A stretch of DNA of 64,000 bases from Acidobacteriota bacterium (GCA_019639155.1 JAHBSJ010000002.1:62001-126000), one strand, 5' to 3'. Counted from the stretch's first letter, positions 51,665 through 61,473 are shown. Numbers and translations: made by a program. Notes: a model not told the origin generated them from the letters alone.

Positions 51665-53728
51665 TTATTTGCCGGTAAGCTCCTTCACAAGTTCGTCGGC
51701 ATCGTAGATCTTCCGCAACGACTCAATGATGCCCGCAGAATGTACGCCGACGGCACGCGAGCCTTCTCCCTCGTCGATGTACCAATAGCGGTTAGAGAGC
51801 TTTTGCAGATTGCTATCGAAATTCAATCCGACGATCTCGCCGTTTCGGTTGATGACCGGCGAACCGGAATTCCCGCCTATCGTATCCGCCGTGTAAACGA
51901 AATTCAACGGCGTAGCCAGATCGAGTTTTGTGCGGGCGTCCATGACACGTTTCGGCAGGTCGAAAGGATGCCTTTCATTAAAGCTGAGTGCCCGATCATA
52001 AAGCCCGAAGAACGTCGTTTTGTACGGCACCAGCGTTGTGTCCTCATCGTAACCGAGCACCTTGCCGTATAGTATGCGAAGCTGCGAATTCGCGTCCGGC
52101 GGCATCGTCTTGCCGTAAACCGCGAATCGTGCCTGAGCGATCTTCGTGCCGTTGGCTGTTTCTACGTTCAGGATGTTCACCTCATTCCAAGCTCTCAATT
52201 CACGGATCACCGGCTCGGCCCGCTTCGCGAGCGTGATCATCGGCTCGGTCGAATTTAGAACTGCATCCGCTGGACCGTCGAGCATCGCCCTGCGGACGTT
52301 GACATCGTCGAGTTTTGTCTCACGAAACGCGCGTCCGACTACCTCGGACGGCTCGGCATCGCCAACTGCTGCCTTGATGAACGGGTCATTTACTCCCAGA
52401 GCCTTCCTAGCTTCTTCGAGCCAGGAACGCAGTGCCGCCTCGTCCATCTCTTTGTAGACGGGAGTCGGTGAGAGTATCGAATTTCGTGTGGCGGCAACAC
52501 GGCCTTCGCGATATTCGGGCAAACGCTGAGCCTCGGGTTTTGCCATTTCGAGGTGATATGTCACGATCTGCTGAGCGATGGTCGCGATGCGCGACGCGGC
52601 AAGATTCGAGAACGCCAGGCGATCCGCCATCGCGGGCAATTTCGCATATGCTCCGGCTATGTTGTTCCACGCGGGAGCATATTCGCGTTCGAGTTCGGGT
52701 TTTGCCTTTAGCCTGTCACGCAGATCCTTTTCCTCAGCCTCTTTTCGGCTGAAGTTACGGGGATTCAGTAATCCAGACTGCTGTCCGTCGAGCCGCTTGA
52801 GAGAATTAGCAAATGAACGCATTCCCTGTTGCGCCTGACGTGCCTGCTCCGCACCGAGTTTCGCGTAATCTTCAAGCGCCTTGCGTCGGAGTTCCCATAC
52901 CTTCTTCTGCAGCGGATTGCCGACGTCGCGTTGATAAGCGAGCTGTGCGACGGTTAGCAATCGTGCCGTTGATCCCGGATAGCCCGAAACAAGGATGAAC
53001 TCGCCGTCCTTTGCTCCCGCCGCCGACCATTTCAGATAATTCGGCGTATTCGCGGGTTTGCCATTTTCGTAGGCTCTGAGGAATGTGAAATCCAGATCGT
53101 GCCGCGGAAATGTGAAATTGTCGTAGTCGCCGCCGAAAAAAGCCGTTTGCTCTTCGGGAGCCATAACGAGACGTACGTCGTTGTAGCGTTTGAAACGATA
53201 GAGCCAGTATTCGCCGCCGCTGTAGAAGCTGATCACCTGGCACGAAAGCCCTGATGTCGCGTTGCAGTCTTTTTCGATAACGGCGATCTCGGCACGTCGC
53301 TTCGCCGCGATCTCTGCATCATTTGTCCCTGACTTTGCAGCATCCAAGACGCGTTTCGTCACATCCAGATAAGAAGCGAGGATCGAAACCTCGGCGTCCG
53401 GTATCTTCAGCTCTTCCGCCTGCGTCCTGGCATAAAAGCCCGTTTTCATCAGGTCGCGTTCTTTTGTCGAAAGCCGGGCGATATAGCCTGCCGCGACATG
53501 ATGGTTTGTCGCGACGAGGCCGTTCGGCGACACGAACGCCCCCGAAGCTCCGCTGACCTTCGGACTTGCGAGCCGAATTTTATCAAGCCACTCCTGCGAA
53601 GGCTCGAAATTATACCTTTCCTTCCACTGCCGCAGCGGCGGATTGTCAAAGGTCCACATTCCCTCATCCGCAAGCGCGATGGGGACCAACAGCGAAATAA
53701 GAAGGAAGAAGCCGGCTATACGTTTCAT
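51665..53728 (-). CDS. S46 family dipeptidyl-peptidase (DPP7/DPP11-like)
   Basis: The 687-residue protein has a signal peptide (from the ATG at 53728, about 1-21; the GTG at 53746 is not preferred). The catalytic His is in TNHHVAAG (residues 75-82) and the Ser in GGNSGSPVINRNGEIVGLNFD near 620. DEGMWTFDNPP at the mature N terminus is an S46 landmark. S46 enzymes cut dipeptides from periplasmic oligopeptides in Bacteroidota and relatives. The S1 specificity cannot be read here. It follows the aminotransferase gene and precedes mpl. Confidence 0.93.
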   Translation of the reverse strand: MKRIAGFFLLISLLVPIALADEGMWTFDNPPLRQWKERYNFEPSQEWLDKIRLASPKVSGASGAFVSPNGLVATNHHVAAGYIARLSTKERDLMKTGFYARTQAEELKIPDAEVSILASYLDVTKRVLDAAKSGTNDAEIAAKRRAEIAVIEKDCNATSGLSCQVISFYSGGEYWLYRFKRYNDVRLVMAPEEQTAFFGGDYDNFTFPRHDLDFTFLRAYENGKPANTPNYLKWSAAGAKDGEFILVSGYPGSTARLLTVAQLAYQRDVGNPLQKKVWELRRKALEDYAKLGAEQARQAQQGMRSFANSLKRLDGQQSGLLNPRNFSRKEAEEKDLRDRLKAKPELEREYAPAWNNIAGAYAKLPAMADRLAFSNLAASRIATIAQQIVTYHLEMAKPEAQRLPEYREGRVAATRNSILSPTPVYKEMDEAALRSWLEEARKALGVNDPFIKAAVGDAEPSEVVGRAFRETKLDDVNVRRAMLDGPADAVLNSTEPMITLAKRAEPVIRELRAWNEVNILNVETANGTKIAQARFAVYGKTMPPDANSQLRILYGKVLGYDEDTTLVPYKTTFFGLYDRALSFNERHPFDLPKRVMDARTKLDLATPLNFVYTADTIGGNSGSPVINRNGEIVGLNFDSNLQKLSNRYWYIDEGEGSRAVGVHSAGIIESLRKIYDADELVKELTGK

Positions 53729-53749
53729 AATATTGATCTCGACCACGAA

Positions 53750-54913
53750 TTAATTGTTCAGAAGTTTGGTCAGTCGTTCCAGTGAACCATTAAGTATCTC
53801 ATCTTCACGAGCGATGCATATACGAACGTGGGCGTCCCATGTATCGCTGTCCGCAAAGGCTGAGCCCGGCGTCATCCCGACGCCCGCCTCTCTCATGATC
53901 ATCTCGTTGAACGCGATAGCATCGTCGAACCGCCTGGGTATCCGCGCCCAAATGTAGAATGACGAACCCGATTCGTAGATCTCAAATCCCAGTTCTGCAA
54001 TGCCCTCGGAAAATCGCTGCCGTTTAATGTCAAACTTTTCGCGAAGCCGAGGATAATATTCATCGTCGGACATCAGCACCTTGCTAAGAGCGGCCTGAAG
54101 CGGCGTCACCGGGCAAACGAAGATCACATTCGCTGCATTGTTAACAGGTCCGATGAGTTCGCCCGGACCATATGCATAGCCTAGCCTCCATCCGGAGATG
54201 TTCCAGGATTTTGAGAACGAATTGACTGTGATCGTGCGCTCCCACATATCAGGCAGCGACGCGATCGGCGTGTGCGGGTTCTCGCCCGTCAAATAATGCT
54301 CATATACCTCGTCAGAGATGACCATCAGGTCAAGTTCCTTCGCAACGTCCGCAATGGCTTCAAGTTCCGTTTGCGTCATCACCTTGCCGCTCGGATTCGC
54401 CGGCGAACAAACGATGATCGCCCTTAGCGGAAACTCTGCGCGGTCTTTCAAACGCTTACAGTGTGCGAGAAGCTCATCTTTGTCGAACGTCAGGTCATCA
54501 TTAAGTTCGAATGCCTCATTCTTAGCTCCGAATTCTTCCAAGATCCGTCGGTGATAAGGATAATAGGGCTCAAACACCAGCGCCGCGGCCTCGCGCAAAT
54601 AGCTGAGAGCGATCCCGATCAGGGCTCCCGTACCGCCATTTGTGATCATCAATTCAAATGGCCGAGCGTCGATATTCACATCAATGGCGTTGTATTTTGC
54701 GATCTTTGCGGCGACTGCTTTCCGCAGTTCAGCATCGCCTTCGCTGCCGCCGTAATGATTGCGGCTGGCGGCGATCTCGGCCGCCGCGGCCTCGGCAAGC
54801 CGCGGATCTATCGGCAATTCGGACTGGCCCTGAACCAGATTCCCGCTGGGCGGCACAAGCCGCGTGATCGCACGTATGTCGGGCTTTACTTTCGTCAATT
54901 TCGCTTCGGTCAT
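53750..54913 (-). CDS. PLP-dependent aminotransferase, class I/II
   Basis: The 387-residue fold-type I enzyme has the PLP-lysine motif SFSKSWNISGWRLGYAYG near 245 and nearby conserved sites TNGGTGALIGIA and PANPSGKVMTQTEL. Aspartate/tyrosine aminotransferases of this subgroup act on dicarboxylic or aromatic amino acids, but the substrate cannot be assigned. The ATG lies 21 bases upstream of the S46 start on the same strand, suggesting cotranscription with peptide catabolism. Confidence 0.9.
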   Translation of the reverse strand: MTEAKLTKVKPDIRAITRLVPPSGNLVQGQSELPIDPRLAEAAAAEIAASRNHYGGSEGDAELRKAVAAKIAKYNAIDVNIDARPFELMITNGGTGALIGIALSYLREAAALVFEPYYPYHRRILEEFGAKNEAFELNDDLTFDKDELLAHCKRLKDRAEFPLRAIIVCSPANPSGKVMTQTELEAIADVAKELDLMVISDEVYEHYLTGENPHTPIASLPDMWERTITVNSFSKSWNISGWRLGYAYGPGELIGPVNNAANVIFVCPVTPLQAALSKVLMSDDEYYPRLREKFDIKRQRFSEGIAELGFEIYESGSSFYIWARIPRRFDDAIAFNEMIMREAGVGMTPGSAFADSDTWDAHVRICIAREDEILNGSLERLTKLLNN

Positions 54914-54992
54914 AAAGACTAAAATAACAGTTTTCGCACGTCTAGCCTAAACGTCATCGAAGCCGAATGTAGACTGCACGACAACACGAATG

Positions 54993-55001
54993 TGCTAGAA
55001 T
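54993..55001 (+). promoter_or_regulatory. Candidate extended -10 box upstream of the DsbA fusion gene
   Basis: TGCTAGAAT is an extended -10 (TG, one base, TAGAAT). It lies 18 bases before the ATG at 55020 with no visible ribosome site between. The same motif precedes the genes at 10896, 26799 and 48029. Confidence 0.4.
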
Positions 55002-55019
55002 CCTAAAGAATATTTGGTT

Positions 55020-56360
55020 ATGGCAAAGCTATACATTCTAATTCCGGTCTTGATCGCGGCTGCGGCTTTGTCGCCGTTTGAGGGACTCGCTCAGGCTCCG
55101 AACGACGTTCTGGCAAAGGCGACGGGGCATGTCGTTCGCGTTGGGAACCTAAGAGATGACCTTCAGGCAGCCTCGGAAAAGCTTCCGGAAGAATTGCGTT
55201 CGGCGCGGGCCGCAGCTTTTGATCGAATGATGGCCGAGCGTGTGCTTCAGATCGAGGCCAGAAAACAGAATACGACCGTCGGCAGGCTGCTTGCGAGTAC
55301 TCGTTCAAAGATCGCCGATCCGCCGGCGGCCGAGGTTACCAAGCTCTACGATGCAAACCGCACCTCTCTTTCCACTTATTCTGAGGCCGAGGGCCGCCAG
55401 ATCGTGATCGATTATTTGCGGCAAAAGCCCGAACAGGAAGCGGTCAGCGCACTGATACTGGAACTGCAAACAAAATACAAGGCTACAGCCGGAAAGAACG
55501 TGAATTCGGCAGAGCTGAAACCCGCCGAAGTTGTGGCAACGATCGACGGCAAGACAATAACTGCTGCCGAGTTCGATAGATATGTCGAATTCGACCTTTA
55601 CGAACTGCGTGCCGATAACGCCGAACGCCTGCGCGATGCCGCCGCTGAGATGCTGCTGCAAAAGCTGATCTCAGACGAAGCCGCTGCGGAAAAAATAGAC
55701 GCCGGTGCTCTGATCGCCCGAGAGATCACGAGCAAAATGAAGGACTATTCCGACGAGGAACGGTTCGCTTTGGAAGCCACATTTAGAAACCGGCTATTCC
55801 AAAAATACAAGGCCGAGATATTGCTCGATCTGCCGAGGCCGCCGGTTTTCAATATCGACACCGCGAACAGTGCTGCGGTCGGTCCGGCGGACGCCAAAGC
55901 TGTTATCGTGATGTTCAGCGACCTTCAGTGTTCGGCGTGTGCAGCTGCTCATCCGATCATCAAGAGCGTTGTCGCCGAGTTTCCAAACAAAGCCAGATTC
56001 GTCGTCCGCAACTTCCCTCTCGAAGGCATTCATAAGAACGCCCGCAACGCCTCGCTCGCAGCTCGTGCCGCGTTCAATCAAGGAAAGTTCTTTGAATTCG
56101 CCGAGATCCTATACAAGAATCAGAATAGATTGGATGCTGATTCGCTGGCTGAATACGCCAAACAGTTAGGTTTGAATGAAAAGCAGTTCGACGCGGACTT
56201 TAGGTCGGAAAAGACGGCGGCGGATATTGATCGCGACATTTGGGACGGCGAAATGCTGCAGATCTCCGGGACGCCGACGGTTTATGTGAACGGCATCCGG
56301 ATGCGCAGGATCTCCGCGATATCGCTCCGCAATGCCATCGAAACTGCGTTGTCCCACTAG
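55020..56360 (+). CDS. SurA/PpiC-like chaperone fused to a DsbA-type thioredoxin domain
   Basis: The 446-residue protein has a signal peptide (about 1-24), then a helical N-terminal part (25-250) with two chaperone-like segments (GHVVRVGNLRDDLQAAS, and VVATIDGKTITAAEFDRYVEFD, a PpiC/SurA_N-like IT-AEFDRY pattern). The C-terminal thioredoxin domain has the CSAC active site near residue 303 and ISGTPTVYVNG cis-proline loop. DsbA-like oxidase or isomerase activity in the periplasm is likely. Fusion of a folding-helper segment to the thiol domain is unusual. Confidence 0.85.
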   Translation: MAKLYILIPVLIAAAALSPFEGLAQAPNDVLAKATGHVVRVGNLRDDLQAASEKLPEELRSARAAAFDRMMAERVLQIEARKQNTTVGRLLASTRSKIADPPAAEVTKLYDANRTSLSTYSEAEGRQIVIDYLRQKPEQEAVSALILELQTKYKATAGKNVNSAELKPAEVVATIDGKTITAAEFDRYVEFDLYELRADNAERLRDAAAEMLLQKLISDEAAAEKIDAGALIAREITSKMKDYSDEERFALEATFRNRLFQKYKAEILLDLPRPPVFNIDTANSAAVGPADAKAVIVMFSDLQCSACAAAHPIIKSVVAEFPNKARFVVRNFPLEGIHKNARNASLAARAAFNQGKFFEFAEILYKNQNRLDADSLAEYAKQLGLNEKQFDADFRSEKTAADIDRDIWDGEMLQISGTPTVYVNGIRMRRISAISLRNAIETALSH

Positions 56361-56382
56361 TACGCCCGCACTTTAGGTTGAT

Positions 56383-57270
56383 ATGAGAAAGTTGATGTTG
56401 CTCCTGTTCGCTTTAATGTTCACCGCCTGTTCGCAAAGCGGGCCTGCCGCCCCCGCGAACGGCACTGCTTCGAATACGAACGCTACCGCCCCCGCGAAAA
56501 AGGAATCTGTTCCGGTCTATACGTTCGAGATCGTCAAAACGCACCCGCACGATCCGCAGGCTTTCACTCAGGGGCTTTTTTATCACGATGGTTTTCTGTA
56601 TGAGAGCACCGGTCAAGAAGGGCGTTCGCAGCTGCGAAAGGTTGAGATAGCGACCGGCAAGGTACTGCAAAAATGGGACCTGCCCGGCGACAATTTCGGC
56701 GAGGGGGCCGCACTCTTGAACGACAAGATCTATCAGATAACCTGGCGAAATGGTATCGGCCGCGTGTTTTCCTTGAATGAACTCAAGCTGCTGCGTGAAT
56801 TCAGCTATATCGGCGAAGGCTGGGGCCTGACGACCGACGGGACCAACCTGATAATGTCGCAAGGAACGCATGTCTTAAAATTCATGGAACCGGAATCTTT
56901 CAAGCAGACCAGGACCCTGCCCGTGCTTCGAGAGGACGGACGGCCGCTGATGAATTTGAACGAGCTTGAATATGTCAACGGCGAGATCTGGGCTAACGTC
57001 TGGCACTCGGAAAGGCCTGACATTCTGGGCAAGACGAACCACATCGCCCGCATCGATCCGGAAAACGGCAAGATCGTCGGCTGGATAGACCTTACAGGAA
57101 TTTCACCCGACGACCAGCCGAAACCCGACAATGTGAACGATCCCTTTGACCCAAAGGCGGAGAACACACTGAACGGCATCGCATACGACCCGGCGACCGG
57201 GCGAATTTGGGTGACCGGAAAGAACTGGCGTAAACTTTACGAAATACGAGTCGTCCCGAAGAACCAATGA
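56383..57270 (+). CDS. Glutaminyl-peptide cyclotransferase, lipoprotein
   Basis: The 295-residue protein has a lipoprotein signal ending FTACSQS (Cys16) and a five-bladed propeller of the bacterial/plant glutamine cyclotransferase family. Landmarks are HDPQAFTQGLFY, YESTGQEGRSQLRKV, and GEGWGLTTDG. It makes pyroglutamate at the N termini of exported peptides. It follows the DsbA fusion gene by 22 bases and overlaps the deaminase start. Confidence 0.93.
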   Translation: MRKLMLLLFALMFTACSQSGPAAPANGTASNTNATAPAKKESVPVYTFEIVKTHPHDPQAFTQGLFYHDGFLYESTGQEGRSQLRKVEIATGKVLQKWDLPGDNFGEGAALLNDKIYQITWRNGIGRVFSLNELKLLREFSYIGEGWGLTTDGTNLIMSQGTHVLKFMEPESFKQTRTLPVLREDGRPLMNLNELEYVNGEIWANVWHSERPDILGKTNHIARIDPENGKIVGWIDLTGISPDDQPKPDNVNDPFDPKAENTLNGIAYDPATGRIWVTGKNWRKLYEIRVVPKNQ

Positions 57271-57743
57271 ACGAAACTGACCGCATATTCATGATGCGTG
57301 CGATCGAACTCGCACGTGAAGGCGTAGAAGCGGACGCCGGCGGGCCGTTTGGCTGCGTGATCGTAAAAGACGGCGAGATTGTCGGCGAAGGGAACAATCG
57401 CGTTACGTCAACCAATGACCCGACCGCTCATGCCGAGGTCGTCGCTATTCGCGAGGCGTGTGCAAAACTTGGTTCATTTCAGCTTGAAGGCTGCTCGATC
57501 TACGCTTCGTGCGAGCCGTGCCCCATGTGCCTCGGTGCGATCTATTGGTCAAGGCCGGCGGCTATCTTCTATGCGGGAACGCGTGACGATGCGGCGGCTG
57601 CCGGTTTCGACGACCGGCTCTTCTACCGAGAGCTTGAGCTTCCCAATGAAGAGCGTGACCTTAGCATGCAGCAAATGATGCGTGATGAAGCGCAGGCGGC
57701 TTTCCGCATGTGGATCGAAAAAGAGGACAAGATCGAATACTGA
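57267..57743 (+). CDS. Guanine deaminase-like nucleoside/base deaminase
   Basis: The 158-residue cytidine-deaminase-fold enzyme has the zinc site HAEVVAIREA and CEPCPMCLGAIYWSRP. Its length, domain-swap-like C-terminal tail and the FDDRLFYRELELP stretch resemble Bacillus GuaD. TadA is an alternative but is usually flanked by different residues. Its ATG overlaps the cyclase stop by four bases (ATGA), and its stop overlaps the next ATG as TGATG. Confidence 0.88.
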   Translation: MNETDRIFMMRAIELAREGVEADAGGPFGCVIVKDGEIVGEGNNRVTSTNDPTAHAEVVAIREACAKLGSFQLEGCSIYASCEPCPMCLGAIYWSRPAAIFYAGTRDDAAAAGFDDRLFYRELELPNEERDLSMQQMMRDEAQAAFRMWIEKEDKIEY

Positions 57744-58195
57744 TGTCTGGAAACACGGTCTTTTTCATAGTACTCGCTCTTGTAGCCGGCATTATGGTGC
57801 CGCTTCAGGGTGCCGTGAACAACAAGCTTGCCGGCGCGTTGGAAAGCCCCATACTTGCATCATTCATATCTTTCGTTATCGGCACCCTTTCACTTCTGGT
57901 TTTCGTGATCGTATCGGGTACGGGTTTTTCGGGACTCGCATCGGCCAAGAATGCTTCTGCGGTAGCCTGGACCGGCGGCCTGCTCGGTGCTTTTTTTGTT
58001 ACGGCTTCGGTCGTCTCCATTCCCAAGCTTGGAGTTGCTCTGACATTTAGCCTGATAGTGGCAAGCCAAATGCTCGTAACTATCATTATCGATCATTACG
58101 GACTGCTCGACGTGCCGGTGAAAGAGGCCAGCCTGCCGCGGATCGCTGGGGTATTACTGATAATAGTCGGGGTCGTGCTGATCAGGCGGTATTAG
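57743..58195 (+). CDS. YdcZ-family (DMT) membrane protein
   Basis: The 150-residue protein has about five membrane helices and matches the YdcZ/DUF606 family of small drug/metabolite transporters, with GIMVPLQGAVNNKLAGALESP and SFVIGTLSLLVFV. The ATG at 57743 overlaps the deaminase stop, and the preceding in-frame codons from 57710 belong to another frame. No substrate is known. It is the third gene of a tight plus-strand run. Confidence 0.88.
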   Translation: MSGNTVFFIVLALVAGIMVPLQGAVNNKLAGALESPILASFISFVIGTLSLLVFVIVSGTGFSGLASAKNASAVAWTGGLLGAFFVTASVVSIPKLGVALTFSLIVASQMLVTIIIDHYGLLDVPVKEASLPRIAGVLLIIVGVVLIRRY

Positions 58196-58214
58196 GATCC
58201 CTCGAAAACGTTCA

Positions 58215-59030
58215 ATGGAAAGCCGCAGCATTCCCAAGCCGGAAAAACGGAGCAAACTCCGCAATATCCTGGGGCGAGAATACTACACGGCGAGACGACG
58301 CATCTTATGGTTTGCAAACGCCGGAAGCTTCGCCAAACCTGACCCGAAGACACGTCTAGAACATCCGATCTTCAAACACAGGTCGACCATTCTACGCCCG
58401 CTCCGCGACGTGGAGATGTATCTGCAGCACAACAAGCGGACGAACCTGCGGCTTGCGATCGAGCGTATTGACGGCACTGTGATCAGGCCCGGCGAAACGC
58501 TTTCTGTATGGCGGCTCGTGGGGCGGCCGACGGCATCCCGCGGATTTCTCGAAGGCCTTGTCCTGCACAACGGCCGCATCGAAAAAGGCATCGGCGGCGG
58601 GCTCTGCCAGCTTGGCAATCTTTTGTATTGGATCGCTCTGCATTCGCAGCTCACTGTCGCGGAAAGATATCGCCACGGATTTGACGTTTTCCCGGACATC
58701 AACCGAACGATCCCGTTCGCCTGCGGTGCGACGCTGGCATACAACTACATCGACCTTCAGCTTCGCAACGACACGTCCAAATCGTACCAAGTGCGGCTCT
58801 GGATGGACGACGAATACCTGCGCGGAGAGCTTTTCTCCGATGTGCCTGCAGAATATGAATACGAGATATTCGAGACCGATCATCAGATGAAACTTCAGCC
58901 GTGGGGCGGCTACACACGGCACAATCGTATATGGCGGCGGAAAACAAGCCTGATCGACGGCATGACCGACGAAGAGCTAGTTACCGAGAACCACGCAATA
59001 ATGATGTACGAACCGCTCCTTACCGCCTGA
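58215..59030 (+). CDS. VanW-family protein
   Basis: The 271-residue protein carries the VanW domain: RPGETLSVWRLVGRPTASRGF, then GGGLCQLGNLLYWIALHS and ERYRHGFDVFPD. VanW proteins are found in vancomycin-resistance operons of enterococci but are widespread in bacteria with unknown function. There are no van resistance genes here, so no resistance role is implied. No signal peptide is seen. It follows the YdcZ gene by 19 bases. Confidence 0.9.
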   Translation: MESRSIPKPEKRSKLRNILGREYYTARRRILWFANAGSFAKPDPKTRLEHPIFKHRSTILRPLRDVEMYLQHNKRTNLRLAIERIDGTVIRPGETLSVWRLVGRPTASRGFLEGLVLHNGRIEKGIGGGLCQLGNLLYWIALHSQLTVAERYRHGFDVFPDINRTIPFACGATLAYNYIDLQLRNDTSKSYQVRLWMDDEYLRGELFSDVPAEYEYEIFETDHQMKLQPWGGYTRHNRIWRRKTSLIDGMTDEELVTENHAIMMYEPLLTA

Positions 59031-59122
59031 TAACAAATCTTTACAATTTCGTCGGGAACTTTCTTTTCTTCTTTGGTGTCTAATGACTCAGCGGACGGCA
59101 CCGCCGCGAAAGGAGGAAAGAA

Positions 59123-59965
59123 ATGTTTGACCAATTATTGATCAGTGAAACTGAAGGCACCCGAACAAAGGGCCGCCGCGGTTATTTTGCGGTGTCAGGC
59201 ATTGCGATGGTGACGCTGCTTGTTACGGCCTTCGTGTATAGCATTTTTGCTATCGATTTTCGGATCGCTTCAAGCGGATTTGAAGTGACTCAGATGCTTA
59301 TGCCGGTGATGCCGCCGGCGGCTGAACCGGTCCCGGAACCGCAGCCCCAACCGCGTCAGAGCATGCCCGCTACACCGCAGAGGTCAGAAACTAACGTACC
59401 GACCCGTGCCGTAAATATGGCGAGGGTCGATGAAACGAGGTACGTGCCGAAAGAGGTGTCGACCACACCGAACACGACACTTTCGCGTCCCCTCGGTGAT
59501 GTAAAGTTCACCGGCAGAGATACGAATCCCGTCGATCCCGGCACATCCGGACGAGAACCGGGAACAGGCACAGGATCGCTCGGCGGAACAGGTACCGGAC
59601 CGGCTACAAGCACCGTGGCAAGGAACGATGATCCCCCTCCGCCGCCGGTGAAGCGAGATCCGCCGCCCCCACCGGCCCCGCCGAAACAGATCTCAGGCGG
59701 CGTGGTGAACGGTAAGGCGATCAGCTTGCCAAAACCTGCGTACTCAGCTGCGGCAGTTGCAGTAGGTGCGTCCGGCAGGGTTGACGTTCAGGTGTTGATC
59801 GACGAGAGAGGAAATGTAGTTTCGGCCAGGGCCGTAAGCGGCCATCCGCTGCTCAGGGCGTCAGCCGAACAGGCGGCCCGCAACGCCAGGTTCGAGGCGA
59901 CAAAACTCTCGGACGTTCCGGTCAAGGTGTCCGGCGTCATAATCTACAACTTTACGAAGTCGTGA
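59123..59965 (+). CDS. TonB-like protein with proline-rich linker
   Basis: The 280-residue protein has a strong ribosome site (AAAGGAGG) and an N-terminal helix at about residues 24-48 (SGIAMVTLLVTAFVYSIFAI), with about 20 cytoplasmic residues before it. A Pro/Glu/Gly-rich periplasmic linker (50-190) leads to a TonB-like C-terminal domain (VDVQVLIDERGNVVSARAVSGHPLLR). This is a full TonB layout, unlike the lipid-anchored one at 22066. ExbB, ExbD and receptors are not in the window. Confidence 0.88.
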   Translation: MFDQLLISETEGTRTKGRRGYFAVSGIAMVTLLVTAFVYSIFAIDFRIASSGFEVTQMLMPVMPPAAEPVPEPQPQPRQSMPATPQRSETNVPTRAVNMARVDETRYVPKEVSTTPNTTLSRPLGDVKFTGRDTNPVDPGTSGREPGTGTGSLGGTGTGPATSTVARNDDPPPPPVKRDPPPPPAPPKQISGGVVNGKAISLPKPAYSAAAVAVGASGRVDVQVLIDERGNVVSARAVSGHPLLRASAEQAARNARFEATKLSDVPVKVSGVIIYNFTKS

Positions 59966-59988
59966 CCAACGACAGAATAAGGGGGAAT

Positions 59989-60016
59989 GAGCGGGTTTCG
60001 GCCCGCTCTTTTATTT
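59989..60016 (+). terminator. Terminator after the tonB-like gene
   Basis: A 7-bp stem GAGCGGG/CCCGCTC has a 6-base loop and is followed by TTTTATTT. It lies 23 bases after the stop and overlaps the stop codon of the convergent DUF512 gene. Confidence 0.8.
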
Positions 60017-61459
60017 GATCTCGCCAGCCGCGCGTGCTTTTCGGAAAAAAGCTGCGATATCGTCATTGTCGAAAGCATAGACCGGAACATCAAAACCGCT
60101 TTCCAATTCTGAGAACTGCATTCCGTCGATCAGGACCGGCTCATCGGATTTGACCGCGGCTCCCGGTATAACGACAAACTCCCCTTCGACAAAGTCCCGC
60201 ATCGCCAATATGTCCGAGCCTGAAAGCAGGCCCGCCACCGACACATCGCCGCCAAAATATCTATTCGGCGCCGCCACAACGTGAAACTCTGTCCCGAACA
60301 CCTCGTTAAAATGCGCGATATGCTCCGAGAGGATCGGGGCGAACATTTCACCGGTGATAAAAGTGCCGTAATTCGAACTAGGAAGCTCTTTCGGCTTTTC
60401 GGACCCGGCTGGCTCGTGAGACAGAACGCTGACACGCGGATCTCGAAAGCCCCGCCGTCCGGGATCTAAACTCGACACTGCAACTGCCGGCTCTCTCATC
60501 AGCTCGTCAAACCGTTCAGAAAACGTCCTGACCATCCCAACGCCGTCCTCGATCTGAGGATAGTCTCCGTAGTGCTCTCGCCCGGGCACATCGATCCCGG
60601 CCTTTAGATATATCTCATCGCCAAGGAATGCGAATGTGGTTCCAAGTGTGCTGCGGAATTCGGCCTGCAGTCCGGATAACTGAGCGATCAGATCGCGGCA
60701 GAACTCCGGCGTGACGCGGCTGAGGCGTTCGTCGGTGTTGTACCGCGTCAACGCCACGGGCACGATCGCAACCGAAACCACGCCAGGATAGTATGCGGCG
60801 AGATCCCGCAACGTCTTTTCCAGGATCGCACCGTCATTTATACCGGGGCACAGAACGACCTGAGCGTGTATCTCGATACCGTTATCGATCAGCCGCTGCA
60901 GCTTGACCGAGATGTCCGCACGCTTTTCGTCAACGCCGAGCAAATAAGCTCGCGTTTTCAGGTCCGTAGCGTGCACCGAAACATACTGCGGCGATAGACG
61001 CTGTTCGATCACGCGTTTCATCTCGTCCTCGGTGATCGAGGTCAGCGTCGTGTAGTTGCCGTAAAGGAACGAAAGGCGAATATCCTCGTCGCGGACAAAG
61101 AGTGACGGACGGGCATCTTCAGGATTGCCCTTACAAAAGCAGAACAGGCATTCATTCGCGCATTGCCGCGGGACGATCTGCTCGAACATCAGCCCGAGCG
61201 GTTCGCTTTCTTCGCGGTCAAATTCGACCTCGAAAACGTCGCTTCCCTGCCGCCGCACCTCAAAAAGCAAGTCGGTCTCGCCGGCCGTCTGATACCGAAA
61301 ATCGAGGTGATCGCGAACGGGCCGGCCGTTGACGCGAACGATGCGGTCGCCGGGACGCAGCTCGAGCTCCTCGCCAAGGCTGCCCGGCTCGACCTCTGTA
61401 ATGGTCACTCCGGGCCGGCGAAGCTGCGTTACAGCAGGCGTTACGGCAAACTCATACAT
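60011..61459 (-). CDS. DUF512 protein with PDZ and radical-SAM-like Fe-S site
   Basis: The 482-residue protein has an N-terminal PDZ-like domain (about 10-75, VTITEVEPGSLGEELELRPGD), then CANECLFCFCKG near residue 100, a cysteine cluster that may bind an Fe-S cluster, and the DUF512 region (about 215-480). I use ATG at 61459; a TTG at 61471 lies within a 9-A run in front of it. DUF512 proteins are widespread in bacteria without a defined reaction. It lies downstream of an inverted repeat. Confidence 0.85.
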   Translation of the reverse strand: MYEFAVTPAVTQLRRPGVTITEVEPGSLGEELELRPGDRIVRVNGRPVRDHLDFRYQTAGETDLLFEVRRQGSDVFEVEFDREESEPLGLMFEQIVPRQCANECLFCFCKGNPEDARPSLFVRDEDIRLSFLYGNYTTLTSITEDEMKRVIEQRLSPQYVSVHATDLKTRAYLLGVDEKRADISVKLQRLIDNGIEIHAQVVLCPGINDGAILEKTLRDLAAYYPGVVSVAIVPVALTRYNTDERLSRVTPEFCRDLIAQLSGLQAEFRSTLGTTFAFLGDEIYLKAGIDVPGREHYGDYPQIEDGVGMVRTFSERFDELMREPAVAVSSLDPGRRGFRDPRVSVLSHEPAGSEKPKELPSSNYGTFITGEMFAPILSEHIAHFNEVFGTEFHVVAAPNRYFGGDVSVAGLLSGSDILAMRDFVEGEFVVIPGAAVKSDEPVLIDGMQFSELESGFDVPVYAFDNDDIAAFFRKARAAGEIK

Positions 61460-61473
61460 AAAAAAAAACAAAT

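Noticed and set aside
58215..59030. Vancomycin-resistance function for the VanW protein
   Set aside because: VanW is widespread and no other van genes are present.
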